Shown here in pieces: positions 37,701 through 51,300 of a stretch of 64,000 nucleotides of DNA. Made by a program: the position numbers and the translations under genes. Source of the DNA: Coriaria nepalensis (Eukaryota > Streptophyta > Magnoliopsida > Cucurbitales > Coriariaceae); the NCBI GenBank assembly GCA_027186245.1, contig CP114481.1, positions 31,465,501 to 31,529,500 of the forward strand, written 5' to 3'. Numbering within the stretch: position 1 is the stretch's first letter; every line of letters starts with the position of its first letter. The notes under the pieces are model-generated. The model was not told the DNA's origin and did no database searches. It saw nothing but the letters and a program-made list of their open reading frames with translations.

Positions 37701-39859
37701 TTTAACCTTAAAATCATTTCAATGAGTCATTTCAAGTCAATAACTTATTTCAAAGCAAGTCGAACGAATTCAATTTTTGCACTACAAACACAAGTTTTGT
37801 GCATAACTTCCAAATGATCATTGCAAGGAAAGTGTGCATTCTTTTAACCTTAAAATCATTTCAATGAGTCATTTCAAGTCAATAACTTATTTCAAAGCAA
37901 GTCGAACGAATTCAATTTTTGCACTACAAACACAAGTTTTGTGCCTAACTTGCAAATGATCAATGCAAGGAAAGTGTGCATTCGTTTAACCTTAAAATCC
38001 TTTCAATATGTCATTTCAAGTCAATAACTTATTTCAAAGCAAGTCGAACGAATTCAATTTTTGCAGTGCAAAAAGAAGTTTTGTGCATAACTTGCAAATG
38101 ATCAATGCAAGGAAAGTGTGCATTCGTTTAACTTAAAATCATTTCAATGAGTCATTTCAAGTCAATGACTTATTTCAAAGCAAGTTGAACGAATTCTATT
38201 TTTTCACTACAAACACAAGTTTTCTGCATAACTTGCAAATGATCAATGCAAGGAAAGTGTGCATTTGGTTAACCTTAAAATCCTTTCCATGAGTCATTTC
38301 AAGTCAATAAGTTATTTCTAACCAAGTCGAACGAATTCAATTTTTGCACTACAAACACAAGTTTTGTGCATAACTTGCAAGTGATCAATGCAAGGAAAGT
38401 GTGCATTCGTTTAACCTTAAAATCATTTCAATGAGTCATTTCAAGTCAATAACCTATTTCAAAGCAAGTCGAACGAATTCTATTTTTTAACTACAAACAC
38501 AAGTTTTTTGCATAACTTGCAAATGATCAATGCAAGGAAAGTGTGCATTCGTTTAACCTTTAAATCATTTCAATGAGTCATTTCAAGTCAATAACTTATT
38601 TCAAAGCAAGTCGAACGGATTCAATTTTTGCACTACAAACACAAGTTTTGTGCATAACTTGCAAATGATCAATGCAAGGAAAGTGTGCATTCGTTTAACT
38701 TAAAATCATTTCAATGAGTCATTTCAAGTCAATGACTTATTTCAAAGCAAGTTGAACGAATTCTATTTTTTCACTACAAACACAAGTTTTGGTGCATAAC
38801 TTGCAAATGATCAATGCAAGGAAAGTGTGCATTCATTTAACTTAAAATCATTTCAATGAGTCATTTCAAGTCAATAACTTATTTCTAACCAAGTCGAACG
38901 AATTCAATTTTTGCACTACAAACACAAGTTTTGTGCATAACTTGCAAATGATCATTGCAAGGAAAGTGTGCATTCGTTTAACCTTAAAATCATTTCAGTG
39001 ATTCATTTCAAGCCAATAACTTATTTCAAAGCAAGTCGAACGAATTCTATTTTTGCACTACAAACACAAGTTTTGTGCATAACTTGCAAATGATCATTGC
39101 AAGGAAAGTGTGCATTCGTTTAACCTTAAAATCATTTCAATGAGTCATTTCAAGTCAATAACTTATTTCAAAGCAAGTCGAACGAATTCTATTTTTGCAC
39201 TACAAACACAAGTTTTTTGCATAACTTGCAAATGATGAATGCAAGGAAAGTGTGCATTCGTTTAACCTTAAAATCATTTCAATGAGTCATTTCAAGTCAA
39301 TAACTTATTTCAAAGCAAGTCGAACGAATTCAATTTTTGCACTACAAACACAAGTTTTGTGCATAACTTGCAAATGATCAATGCAAGAAAAGTGTGCATT
39401 CGTTTAACCTTAATATCATTTCAATGAGTCATTTCAAGTCAATAACTTATTTCAAAGCAAGTCGAACGAATTCAATTTTTGTACTACAAACACAAGTTTT
39501 GTGCATAACTTGCAAATGATCAATGCAACGAAAGTATGCACTCGTTTAACCTTCAAATCATTTCAATGAGTCATTTCAAGTTAATAACTTATTTCAAAGC
39601 AAGTCGAACGAATTCTATTTTTTCACTACAAACAGAAGTTTTTTGCATAACTTGCAAATGATCAATGCAAGGAAAGTGTGCACTCGTTTAACCTTCAAAT
39701 CATTTCAATGAGTCATTTCAAGTCAATAACTTATTTCAAAGCAAGTCGAACGAATTCTATTTTTTCACTACAAACAGAAGTTTTTTGCATAACTTGCAAA
39801 TGATCAATGCAAGGAAAGTGTGCATTCGTTTAACATTTAAAACATTTCAATGAGTCATT
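37700..39859. repeat. End of transition zone; mixed left and right subtypes
   Basis: Here the last GTGCCTAAC (about 37,943), the last AATATGTC start (about 38,003) and the last GCAGTGC unit (38062) sit beside right-type CTAACCAAG units (38318 and 38884) and the first ATGATTCATTTCAAGCC unit (about 38,998). From about 39,260 the run AAGAAAAGTG / CTTAATATC / TTTTTGTACTAC / GCAACGAAAG begins, which recurs at 54.2 and 63.4 kb. An extra G lies at 38,791 (GTTTTGGTGC). Confidence 0.7.
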
Positions 39860-42800
39860 TCAAGCCAATAACTTATTTCAAAGCAAGTCGAACGAATTCT
39901 ATTTTTGCACTACAAACACAAGTTTTGTGCATAACTTGCAAGTGATCAATGCAAGGAAAGTGTGCATTCGTTTAACCTTAAAATCATTTCAATGAGTCAT
40001 TTCAAGTCAATAACTTATTTCAAAGCAAGTCGAACGAATTCAATTTTTGCACTACAAACACAAGTTTTGTGCATAACTTGCAAATGATCAATGCAACTAA
40101 AGTGTGCATTCGTTTAACCTTAAAATCATTTCAATGAGTCATTTCAAGTCAATAACTTATTTCAAAGCAAGTCGAACGAATTCAATTTTTGCACTACAAA
40201 CACAAGTTTTGTGCATAACTTGCAAATGATCAATGCAAGGAAAGTGTGCACTCGTTTAACCTTCAAATCATTTCAATGAGTCATTTCAAGTTAATAACTT
40301 ATTTCACAGCAAGTCGAACGAATTCTATTTTTGCACTACAAACACAAGTTTTGTGCATAACTTGCAAGTGATCAATGCAAGGAAAGTGTGCATTCGTTTA
40401 ACCTTAAAATCATTTCAATGAGTCATTTCAAGTCAATAACTTATTTCAAAGCAAGTCGAACGAATTCAATTTTTGCACTACAAACACAAGTTTTGTGCAT
40501 AACTTGCAAATGATCAATGCAACTAAAGTGTGCATTCGTTTAACTTAAAATCATTTCAATGAGTTATTTCAAGTCAATGACTTATTTCAAAGCAAGTTGA
40601 ACGAATTCTATTTTTAAACTACAAACACAAGTTTTGTGCATAACTTGCAAATGATCAATGCAAGGAAAGTGTGCATTCGTTTAACTTAAAATCATTTCAA
40701 TGAGTCATTTCAAGTCAATAAGTTATTTCTAACCAAGTCGAATGAATTCAATTTTTGCACTACAAACACAAGTTTTGTGCATAACTTGCAAATGATCATT
40801 GGAAGGAAAGTGTGCATTCGTTTAACCTTAAAATCATTTCAATGAGTCATTTCAAGTCAATAACTTATTTCAAAGCAAGTCGAACGAATTCTATTTTCGC
40901 ACTACAAACAGAAGTTTTTTGCATAACTTGCAAATTATCAATGCAAGGAAAGTGTGCATTCGTTTAACCTTAAAATCATTTCAATGAGTCATTTCAAGTC
41001 AATAACTTATTTCAAAGCAAGTCGAACGAATTCAATTTTTGCACTACAAACACAAGTTTTGTGCATAACTTCCAAATGATCATTGCAAGGAAAGTGTGCA
41101 TTCGTTTAACCTTCAAATCATTTCAATGAGTCATTTCAAGTCAATAACTTATTTCAAAGCAAGTCGATCGAATTTTATTTTTGCACTACAAACAGAAGTT
41201 TTGTGGATAACTTGCAAATGATCAATGCAAGGAAAGTGTGCATTCGTTTAACCTTAAAATCATTTCAATGAGCCATTTCAAGTCAATAACTTATTTCAAA
41301 GCAAGCCGAACGAATTCAATTTTTGCACTACAAACAGAAGTTTTGTGCATAACTTGCAAATGATCAATGCAAGGAAAGTGTGCACTCGTTTAACCTTGAA
41401 ATCATTTCAATGAGTCATTTCAAGTTAATAACTTATTTCACAGCAAGTCGAACGAATTCAATTTTTGCAGTACAAACAGAAGTTTTGTGCATAACTTGCA
41501 AATGATCAATGCAAGGAAAGTGTGCATTCGTTTAACCTTAAAATCATTTCAATGAGTCATTTCAAGTCAATAACTTATTTCAAAGCAAGTCGAACGAATT
41601 CTATTTTTTCACTACAAACAGAAGTTTTTTCCATAACTTGCAAATGATTTATGCAAGGAAAGTGTGCATTCGTTTAACCTTAAAATCATTTCAATGAGTC
41701 ATTTCAAGTCAATAACTTATTTCAAAGCAAGTCGAACGAATTCAATTTTTGCACTACAGACACAAGTTTTGTGCATAACTTGCAAATGCTCAAAGCAAGG
41801 AAAGTGTGCATTCGTTTAACCTTTAAATCATTTCAATGAGTCATTTCAAGTCAATAACTTATTTCAATGCAAGTCGAACGAATTCAATTTTTTCACTACG
41901 AACAGAAGTTTTTTGCATAACTTGCAAATGATCAATGCAAGGAAAGTGTGCATTCGTTTAACCTTTAAATCATTTCAATGAGTCATTTCAAGTCAATAAC
42001 TTATTTCAATGCAAGTCGAACGAATTCTATTTTTGCACTACAAACGCCAGTTTTGTGCATAACTTGAAAATGATCATTGCAAGGAAAGTGTGCATTCGTT
42101 TAACCTTAAAATCATTTCAATGAGTCATTTCAAGTTCATAACTTATTTCAAAGCAAGTCGAACGAATTCAATTTTTGCACTACAAACACAAGTTTTGTGC
42201 ATAATTTCCAAATGATCATTGCAAGGAAAGTGTGCATTCGTTTAACATTTAAATCATTTCAATGAGTCATTTCAAGTCAATAACTTATTTCAAAGCAAGT
42301 CGAACGAATTCTATTTTTGCACTACAAACACCAGTTTTGTGCATAACTTGAAAATGATCATTGCAAGGAAAGTGTGCATTCGTTTAACCTTAAAATCATT
42401 TCAATGAGTCATTTCAAGTTAATAACTTATTTCAAAGCAAGTCGAACGAATTCAATTTTTGCACTACAAACACAAGTTTTGTGCATAACTTCCAAATGAT
42501 CATTGCAAGGAAAGTGTGCATTCGTTTAACCTTAAAATCATTTCAATGAGTCATTTGAAGTCAATAACTTATTTCAAAGCAAGTCGAACGAATTCTATTT
42601 TTTCACTACAAACAGAAGTTTTTTGCATAACTTGCAAATGATCAATGCAAGGAAAGTGTGCATTCGTTTAACATTTAAATCATTTCAATGAGTCATTTCA
42701 AGTCAATAACTTATTTCAAAGCAAGTCGAACGAATTCTATTTTTGCACTACAAACACAAGTTTTGTGCATAACTTGAAAATGATCATTGCAAGGAAAGTG

Positions 42801-45800
42801 TGCATTCGTTTAACCTTAAAATCATTTCAATGAGTCATTTCAAATCAATAACTTATTTCAAAGCAAGTCGAACGAATTCAATTTTTGCACTACAAACACA
42901 AGTTTTGTGCATAACTTGCAAATGATCAATGCAAGGAAAGTGTGCATTCGTTTAACCTTAAAATCATTTCAATGAGTCATTTCAAGTCAATAAGTTATTT
43001 CTAACCACGTCGAACGAATTCAATTTTTGCACTACAAACACAAGTTTTGTGCATAACTTGCAAATGATCATTGCAAGGAAAGTGTGCATTCGTTTAACCT
43101 TAAAATCATTTCAGTGATTCATTTCAAGCCAATAACTTATTTCAAAGCAAGTCGAACGAATTCTATTTTTGCACTACAAACACAAGTTTTGTGCATAACG
43201 TGCAAGTGATCAATGCAAGGAAAGTGTGCATTCGTTTAACCTTAAAATCATTTCAATGAGTCATTTCAAGTCAATAACTTATTTCAAAGCAAGTCGAACG
43301 AATTCAATTTTTGCACTACAAACACAAGTTTTGTGCATAACTTGCAAATGATCAATGCAACTAAAGTGTGCATTCGTTTAACCTTAAAATCATTTCAATG
43401 AGTCATTTCAAGTCAATAACTTATTTCAAAGCAAGTCGAACGAATTCAATTTTTGCACTACAAACACAAGTTTTGTGCATAACTTGCAAATGATCAATGC
43501 AAGGAAAGTGTGCACTCGTTTAACCTTCAAATCATTTCAATGAGTCATTTCAAGTTAATAACTTATTTCACAGCAACTCGAACGAATTCTATTTTTGCAC
43601 TACAAACACAAGTTTTGTGCATAACTTGCAAGTGATCAATGCAAGGAAAGTGTGCATTCGTTTAACCTTAAAATCATTTCAATGAGTCATTTCAAGTCAA
43701 TAACTTATTTCAAAGCAAGTCGAACGAATTCTATTTTTTCACTACAAACAGAAGTTTTTTCCATAACTTGCAAATGATTTATGCAAGGAAAGTGTGCATT
43801 CGTTTAACTTAAAATCATTTCAATGAGTTATTTCAAGTCAATGACTTATTTCAAAGCAAGTTGAACGAATTCTATTTTTAAACTACAAACACAAGTTTTG
43901 TGCATAACTTGCAAATGATCAATGCAAGGAAAGTGTGCATTCGTTTAACTTAAAATCATTTCAATGAGTCATTTCAAGTCAATAAGTTATTTCTAACCAA
44001 GTCGAATGAATTCAATTTTTGCACTACAAACACAAGTTTTGTGCATAACTTGCAAATGATCATTGGAAGGAAAGTGTGCATTCGTTTAACCTTAAAATCA
44101 TTTCAATGAGTCATTTCAAGTCAATAACTTATTTCAAAGCAAGTCGAACGAATTCTATTTTCGCACTACAAACAGAAGTTTTTTGCATAACTTGCAAATT
44201 ATCAATGCAAGGAAAGTGTGCATTCGTTTAACCTTAAAATCATTTCAATGAGTCATTTCAAGTCAATAACTTATTTCAAAGCAAGTCGAACGAATTCAAT
44301 TTTTGCACTACAAACACAAGTTTTGTGCATAACTTCCAAATGATCATTGCAAGGAAAGTGTGCATTCGTTTAACCTTCAAATCATTTCAATGAGTCATTT
44401 CAAGTCAATAACTTATTTCAAAGCAAGTCGATCGAATTTTATTTTTGCACTACAAACAGAAGTTTTGTGGATAACTTGCAAATGATCAATGCAAGGAAAG
44501 TGTGCATTCGTTTAACCTTAAAATCATTTCAATGAGCCATTTCAAGTCAATAACTTATTTCAAAGCAAGCCGAACGAATTCAATTTTTGCACTACAAACA
44601 GAAGTTTTGTGCATAACTTGCAAATGATCAATGCAAGGAAAGTGTGCACTCGTTTAACCTTGAAATCATTTCAATGAGTCATTTCAAGTTAATAACTTAT
44701 TTCACAGCAAGTCGAACGAATTCAATTTTTGCAGTACAAACAGAAGTTTTGTGCATAACTTGCAAATGATCAATGCAAGGAAAGTGTGCATTCGTTTAAC
44801 CTTAAAATCATTTCAATGAGTCATTTCAAGTCAATAACTTATTTCAAAGCAAGTCGAACGAATTCTATTTTTTCACTACAAACAGAAGTTTTTTCCATAA
44901 CTTGCAAATGATTTATGCAAGGAAAGTGTGCATTCGTTTAACCTTAAAATCATTTCAATGAGTCATTTCAAGTCAATAACTTATTTCAAAGCAAGTCGAA
45001 CGAATTCAATTTTTGCACTACAGACACAAGTTTTGTGCATAACTTGCAAATGCTCAAAGCAAGGAAAGTGTGCATTCGTTTAACCTTTAAATCATTTCAA
45101 TGAGTCATTTCAAGTCAATAACTTATTTCAATGCAAGTCGAACGAATTCAATTTTTTCACTACGAACAGAAGTTTTTTGCATAACTTGCAAATGATCAAT
45201 GCAAGGAAAGTGTGCATTCGTTTAACCTTTAAATCATTTCAATGAGTCATTTCAAGTCAATAACTTATTTCAATGCAAGTCGAACGAATTCTATTTTTGC
45301 ACTACAAACGCCAGTTTTGTGCATAACTTGAAAATGATCATTGCAAGGAAAGTGTGCATTCGTTTAACCTTAAAATCATTTCAATGAGTCATTTCAAGTT
45401 CATAACTTATTTCAAAGCAAGTCGAACGAATTCAATTTTTGCACTACAAACACAAGTTTTGTGCATAATTTCCAAATGATCATTGCAAGGAAAGTGTGCA
45501 TTCGTTTAACATTTAAATCATTTCAATGAGTCATTTCAAGTCAATAACTTATTTCAAAGCAAGTCGAACGAATTCTATTTTTGCACTACAAACACCAGTT
45601 TTGTGCATAACTTGAAAATGATCATTGCAAGGAAAGTGTGCATTCGTTTAACCTTAAAATCATTTCAATGAGTCATTTCAAGTTAATAACTTATTTCAAA
45701 GCAAGTCGAACGAATTCAATTTTTGCACTACAAACACAAGTTTTGTGCATAACTTCCAAATGATCATTGCAAGGAAAGTGTGCATTCGTTTAACCTTAAA

Positions 45801-48310
45801 ATCATTTCAATGAGTCATTTGAAGTCAATAACTTATTTCAAAGCAAGTCGAACGAATTCTATTTTTTCACTACAAACAGAAGTTTTTTGCATAACTTGCA
45901 AATGATCAATGCAAGGAAAGTGTGCATTCGTTTAACATTTAAATCATTTCAATGAGTCATTTCAAGTCAATAACTTATTTCAAAGCAAGTCGAACGAATT
46001 CTATTTTTGCACTACAAACACAAGTTTTGTGCATAACTTGAAAATGATCATTGCAAGGAAAGTGTGCATTCGTTTAACCTTAAAATCATTTCAATGAGTC
46101 ATTTCAAATCAATAACTTATTTCAAAGCAAGTCGAACGAATTCAATTTTTGCACTACAAACACAAGTTTTGTGCATAACTTGCAAATGATCAATGCAAGG
46201 AAAGTGTGCATTCGTTTAACCTTAAAATCATTTCAATGAGTCATTTCAAGTCAATAAGTTATTTCTAACCACGTCGAACGAATTCAATTTTTGCACTACA
46301 AACACAAGTTTTGTGCATAACTTGCAAATGATCATTGCAAGGAAAGTGTGCATTCGTTTAACCTTAAAATCATTTCAGTGATTCATTTCAAGCCAATAAC
46401 TTATTTCAAAGCAAGTCGAACGAATTCTATTTTTGCACTACAAACACAAGTTTTGTGCATAACGTGCAAGTGATCAATGCAAGGAAAGTGTGCATTCGTT
46501 TAACCTTAAAATCATTTCAATGAGTCATTTCAAGTCAATAACTTATTTCAAAGCAAGTCGAACGAATTCAATTTTTGCACTACAAACACAAGTTTTGTGC
46601 ATAACTTGCAAATGATCAATGCAACTAAAGTGTGCATTCGTTTAACCTTAAAATCATTTCAATGAGTCATTTCAAGTCAATAACTTATTTCAAAGCAAGT
46701 CGAACGAATTCAATTTTTGCACTACAAACACAAGTTTTGTGCATAACTTGCAAATGATCAATGCAAGGAAAGTGTGCACTCGTTTAACCTTCAAATCATT
46801 TCAATGAGTCATTTCAAGTTAATAACTTATTTCACAGCAACTCGAACGAATTCTATTTTTGCACTACAAACACAAGTTTTGTGCATAACTTGCAAGTGAT
46901 CAATGCAAGGAAAGTGTGCATTCGTTTAACCTTAAAATCATTTCAATGAGTCATTTCAAGTCAATAACTTATTTCAAAGCAAGTCGAACGAATTCTATTT
47001 TTTCACTACAAACAGAAGTTTTTTCCATAACTTGCAAATGATTTATGCAAGGAAAGTGTGCATTCGTTTAACTTAAAATCATTTCAATGAGTTATTTCAA
47101 GTCAATGACTTATTTCAAAGCAAGTTGAACGAATTCTATTTTTAAACTACAAACACAAGTTTTGTGCATAACTTGCAAATGATCAATGCAAGGAAAGTGT
47201 GCATTCGTTTAACTTAAAATCATTTCAATGAGTCATTTCAAGTCAATAAGTTATTTCTAACCAAGTCGAATGAATTCAATTTTTGCACTACAAACACAAG
47301 TTTTGTGCATAACTTGCAAATGATCATTGGAAGGAAAGTGTGCATTCGTTTAACCTTAAAATCATTTCAATGAGTCATTTCAAGTCAATAACTTATTTCA
47401 AAGCAAGTCGAACGAATTCTATTTTCGCACTACAAACAGAAGTTTTTTGCATAACTTGCAAATTATCAATGCAAGGAAAGTGTGCATTCGTTTAACCTTA
47501 AAATCATTTCAATGAGTCATTTCAAGTCAATAACTTATTTCAAAAGCAAGTCGAACGAATTCAATTTTTGCACTACAAACACAAGTTTTGTGCATAACTT
47601 CCAAATGATCATTGCAAGGAAAGTGTGCATTCGTTTAACCTTCAAATCATTTCAATGAGTCATTTCAAGTCAATAACTTATTTCAAAGCAAGTCGATCGA
47701 ATTTTATTTTTGCACTACAAACAGAAGTTTTGTGGATAACTTGCAAATGATCAATGCAAGGAAAGTGTGCATTCGTTTAACCTTAAAATCATTTCAATGA
47801 GCCATTTCAAGTCAATAACTTATTTCAAAGCAAGCCGAACGAATTCAATTTTTGCACTACAAACAGAAGTTTTGTGCATAACTTGCAAATGATCAATGCA
47901 AGGAAAGTGTGCACTCGTTTAACCATGAAATCATTTCAATGAGTCATTTCAAGTTAATAACTTATTTCACAGCAAGTCGAACGAATTCAATTTTTGCAGT
48001 ACAAACAGAAGTTTTGTGCATAACTTGCAAATGATCAATGCAAGGAAAGTGTGCATTCGTTTAACCTTAAAATCATTTCAATGAGTCATTTCAAGTCAAT
48101 AACTTATTTCAAAGCAAGTCGAACGAATTCTATTTTTTCACTACAAACAGAAGTTTTTTCCATAACTTGCAAATGATTTATGCAAGGAAAGTGTGCATTC
48201 GTTTAACCTTAAAATCATTTCAATGAGTCATTTCAAGTCAATAACTTATTTCAAAGCAAGTCGAACGAATTCAATTTTTGCACTACAGACACAAGTTTTG
48301 TGCATAACTT
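39860..48310. repeat. 23-mer HOR, period 3264 bp, about 2.6 copies
   Basis: Unit 1 is about 39860-43123, unit 2 43124-46387 and unit 3 (partial) 46388 to about 48310. Markers repeat at exactly 3264 bp: CAATGCAACTAAAG (40091/43355), TTCACAGCAA (cagcaa 40307/43571/46835), GAGTTATTTC (40561/43825/47089), CTATTTTCGCAC (40891/44155/47419), GTCGATCGAATTTT, GAGCCATTTC, TGCTCAAAGC (41791/45055), CTACGAACAG and CAAACGCCAG. From about 40,557 the first two units agree at all the landmarks I compared. Near the left end they differ (GCAAGTCG/GCAACTCG; GCAACTAAAG/TTTCCATAAC...GATTTATG). Unit 3 has an extra A at about 47,541 and CCATGAAATC for CCTTGAAATC. It leaves the pattern at TGCTCAATGC, near 48,318. 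Confidence 0.88.
40557..40697 (+). repeat. Monomer subtype with TTTTTAAACTACAAAC
   Basis: The usual TTTTTGCACTACAAAC is TTTTTAAACTACAAAC, which destroys the left arm of the GCAC...GTGC dyad. The subtype begins with GAGTTATTTCAAGTCAATGAC or GAGTCATTTCAGGTCAATGAC and has the TTGAACGAATTC CpG change. Copies occur near 37350, 40612, 43876, 47140, 50267, 52535, 53811, 56508, 60345 and (truncated) 62607. The 3264-bp spacing of the 40.6, 43.9 and 47.1 kb copies defines the 23-mer HOR. Confidence 0.85.
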
Positions 48311-51300
48311 GCAAATGCTCAATGCAAGGAAAGTGTGCACTCGTTTAACCTTCAAATCATTTCAATGAGTCATTTCAAGTTAATAACTTATTTCAAAGTA
48401 AGTCGAACGAATTCAATTTTTGCACTACAAACACAAGTTTTGTGCATAACTTCCAAATGATCAATGCAAGGAAAGTGTGCATTCGTTTAACTTTAAAATC
48501 ATTTCAATGAATCATTTCAGGTGAATAACTTATTTCAAAGCAAGTCGAACGAATTCAATTTTTGCACTACAAACACAAGTTTTGTTCATAACTTCCAAAT
48601 GATCATTGCAAGGAATGTGTGCACTCGTTTAACCTTCAAATCATTTCAATGAGTCATTTCAAGTCAATAAGTTATTTCTAACCGGGTCGAACGAATTTTA
48701 TTTTTGCACTACAAACAGAAGTTTTGTGCATAACTTGCAAATGATCAATGCAAGGAAAGTGTGCATTCGTTTAACCTTAAAATCATTTCAATGAGTCATT
48801 TCAAGTCAATAACTTATTTCAAAGCAAGTCGAACGAATTCAATTTTTGCAGTACAAACAGAAGTTTTGTGCATAACTTGCAAATGATCAATGCAAGGAAA
48901 GTGTGCATTCGTTCAACCTTAAAATCATTTCAATGAGTCATTTCAAGTCAATAACTTATTTCAAAGCAAGTCGAACGAATTCTATTTTTTCACTACAAAC
49001 AGAAGTTTTTTGCATAACTTGCAACTGATTTATGCAAGGAAAGTGTGCATTCGTTTAACCTTAAAATCATTTCAATGAGTCATTTCAAGTCAATAACTTA
49101 TTTCAAAGCAAGTCGAACGAATTCAATTTTTGCACTACAGACACAAGTTTTGTGCATAACTTGCAAATGCTCAATGCAAGGAAAGTGTGCACTCGTTTAA
49201 CTTTAAAATCATTTCAATGAGTCATTTCAAGTGAATAACTTATTTCAAACCAAGTCGAACGAATTCAATTTTTGCACTACAAACACAAATTTTGTGCATA
49301 ACTTCCAAATGATCATTGCAAGGAATGTGTGCACTCGTTTAACCTTCAAATCATTTCAATGAGTCATTTCAAGTCAATAAGTTATTTCTAACCAGGTCGA
49401 ACGAATTTTATTTTTGCACTACAAACAGAAGTTTTGTGCATAACTTGCAAATAATCAATGCAAGGAAAGTGTGCATTCGTTTAACCTTAAAATCATTTCA
49501 ATGAGTCATTTCAAGTCAATAAGTTATTTCAAAGCAAGTCGAACGAATTCAATTTTTGCACTACAAACACAAGTTTTGTGCATAACTTGCAAATGATCAA
49601 TGCAAGGAAAGTGTGCATTCGTTTAACCTTAAAATCATTTCAATGAGTCATTTCAAGTCAATAACTTATTTCAAAGCAAGTCGAACGAATTCAATTTTTG
49701 CACCACAAACACAAGTTTTGTGCTTAACTTCCAAATGATCATTGCAAGGAAAGTGTGCATTCGTTTAACCTTAAAATCATTTCAATGAGTCATTTCAAGT
49801 CAATAACTTATTTCAAAGCAAGTCGATCGAATTTTATTTTTGCACTACAAACAGAAGTTTTGTGCATAACTTGCAAATGATCAATGCAAGGAAAGTGTGC
49901 ATTCGTTTAACCTTAAAATCATTTCAATGAGTCATTTCAAGTCAATAACTTATTTCTAAGCAAGTCGAACGAATTCAGTTTTTGCAGTACAAACAGAAGT
50001 TTTGTGCATAACTTGCAAATGATCAATGCAAGGAAAGTGTGCATTCGTTTAACCTTAAAATCATTTCAATGAGTCATTTCAAGTCAATAACTTATTTCAA
50101 AGCAAGTCGAACGAATTCTATTTTTTCACTACAAACAGAAGTTTTTTCCATAACTTGCAAATGATTTATGCAAGGAAAGTGTGCATTCGTTTAACTTAAA
50201 ATCATTTCAATGAGTCATTTCAGGTCAATGACTTATTTCAAAGCAAGTTGAACGAATTCTATTTTTAAACTACAAACACAAGTTTTGTGCATAACTTGCA
50301 AATGATCAATGCAAGGAAAGTGTGCATTCGTTTAACTTAAAATCATTTCAATGAGTCATTTCAAGTCAATAAGTTATTTCTAACCAAGTCGAACGAATTC
50401 AATTTTTGCACTACAAACACAAGTTTTGTGCATAACTTGCAAATGATCATTGGAAGGAAAGTGTGCATTCGTTTAACCTTAAAATCATTTCAATGAGTCA
50501 TTTCAAGTCAATAACTTATTTCAAAGCAAGTCGAACGAATTCAATTTTTGCACTACAGACACAAGTTTTGTGCATAACTTGCAAATGCTCAATGCAAGGA
50601 AAGTGTGCACTCGTTTAACCTTCAAATCATTTCAATGAGTCATTTCAAGTTAATAACTTTTTTCAAAGTAAGTCGAACGAATTCAATTTTTGCACTACAA
50701 ACACAAGTTTTGTGCATAACTTCCAAATGATCAATGCAAGGAAAGTGTGCATTCGTTTAACTTTAAAATCATTTCAATGAATCATTTCAGGTGAATAACT
50801 TATTTCAAAGCAAGTCGAACGAATTCAATTTTTGCACTACAAACACAAGTTTTGTTCATAACTTCCAAATGATCATTGCAAGGAATGTGTGCACTCGTTT
50901 AACCTTCAAATCATTTCAATGAGTCATTTCAAGTCAATAAGTTATTTCTAACCGGGTCGAACGAATTTTATTTTTGCACTACAAACAGAAGTTTTGTGCA
51001 TAACTTGCAAATGATCAATGCAAGGAAAGTGTGCATTCGTTTAACCTTAAAATCATTTCAATGAGTCATTTCAAGTCAATAACTTATTTCAAAGCAAGTC
51101 GAACGAATTCAATTTTTGCAGTACAAACAGAAGTTTTGTGCATAACTTGCAAATGATCAATGCAAGGAAAGTGTGCATTCGTTCAACCTTAAAATCATTT
51201 CAATGAGTCATTTCAAGTCAATAACTTATTTCAAAGCAAGTCGAACGAATTCTATTTTTTCACTACAAACAGAAGTTTTTTGCATAACTTGCAACTGATT

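Noticed and set aside
48681..48690. ACCGGGTCGA variants as a regulatory or hormone-response site.
   Set aside because: They are one-to-two-base variants of the ACCAAGTCGA monomer subtype, seen only as copies of the same HOR unit, with no supporting context.
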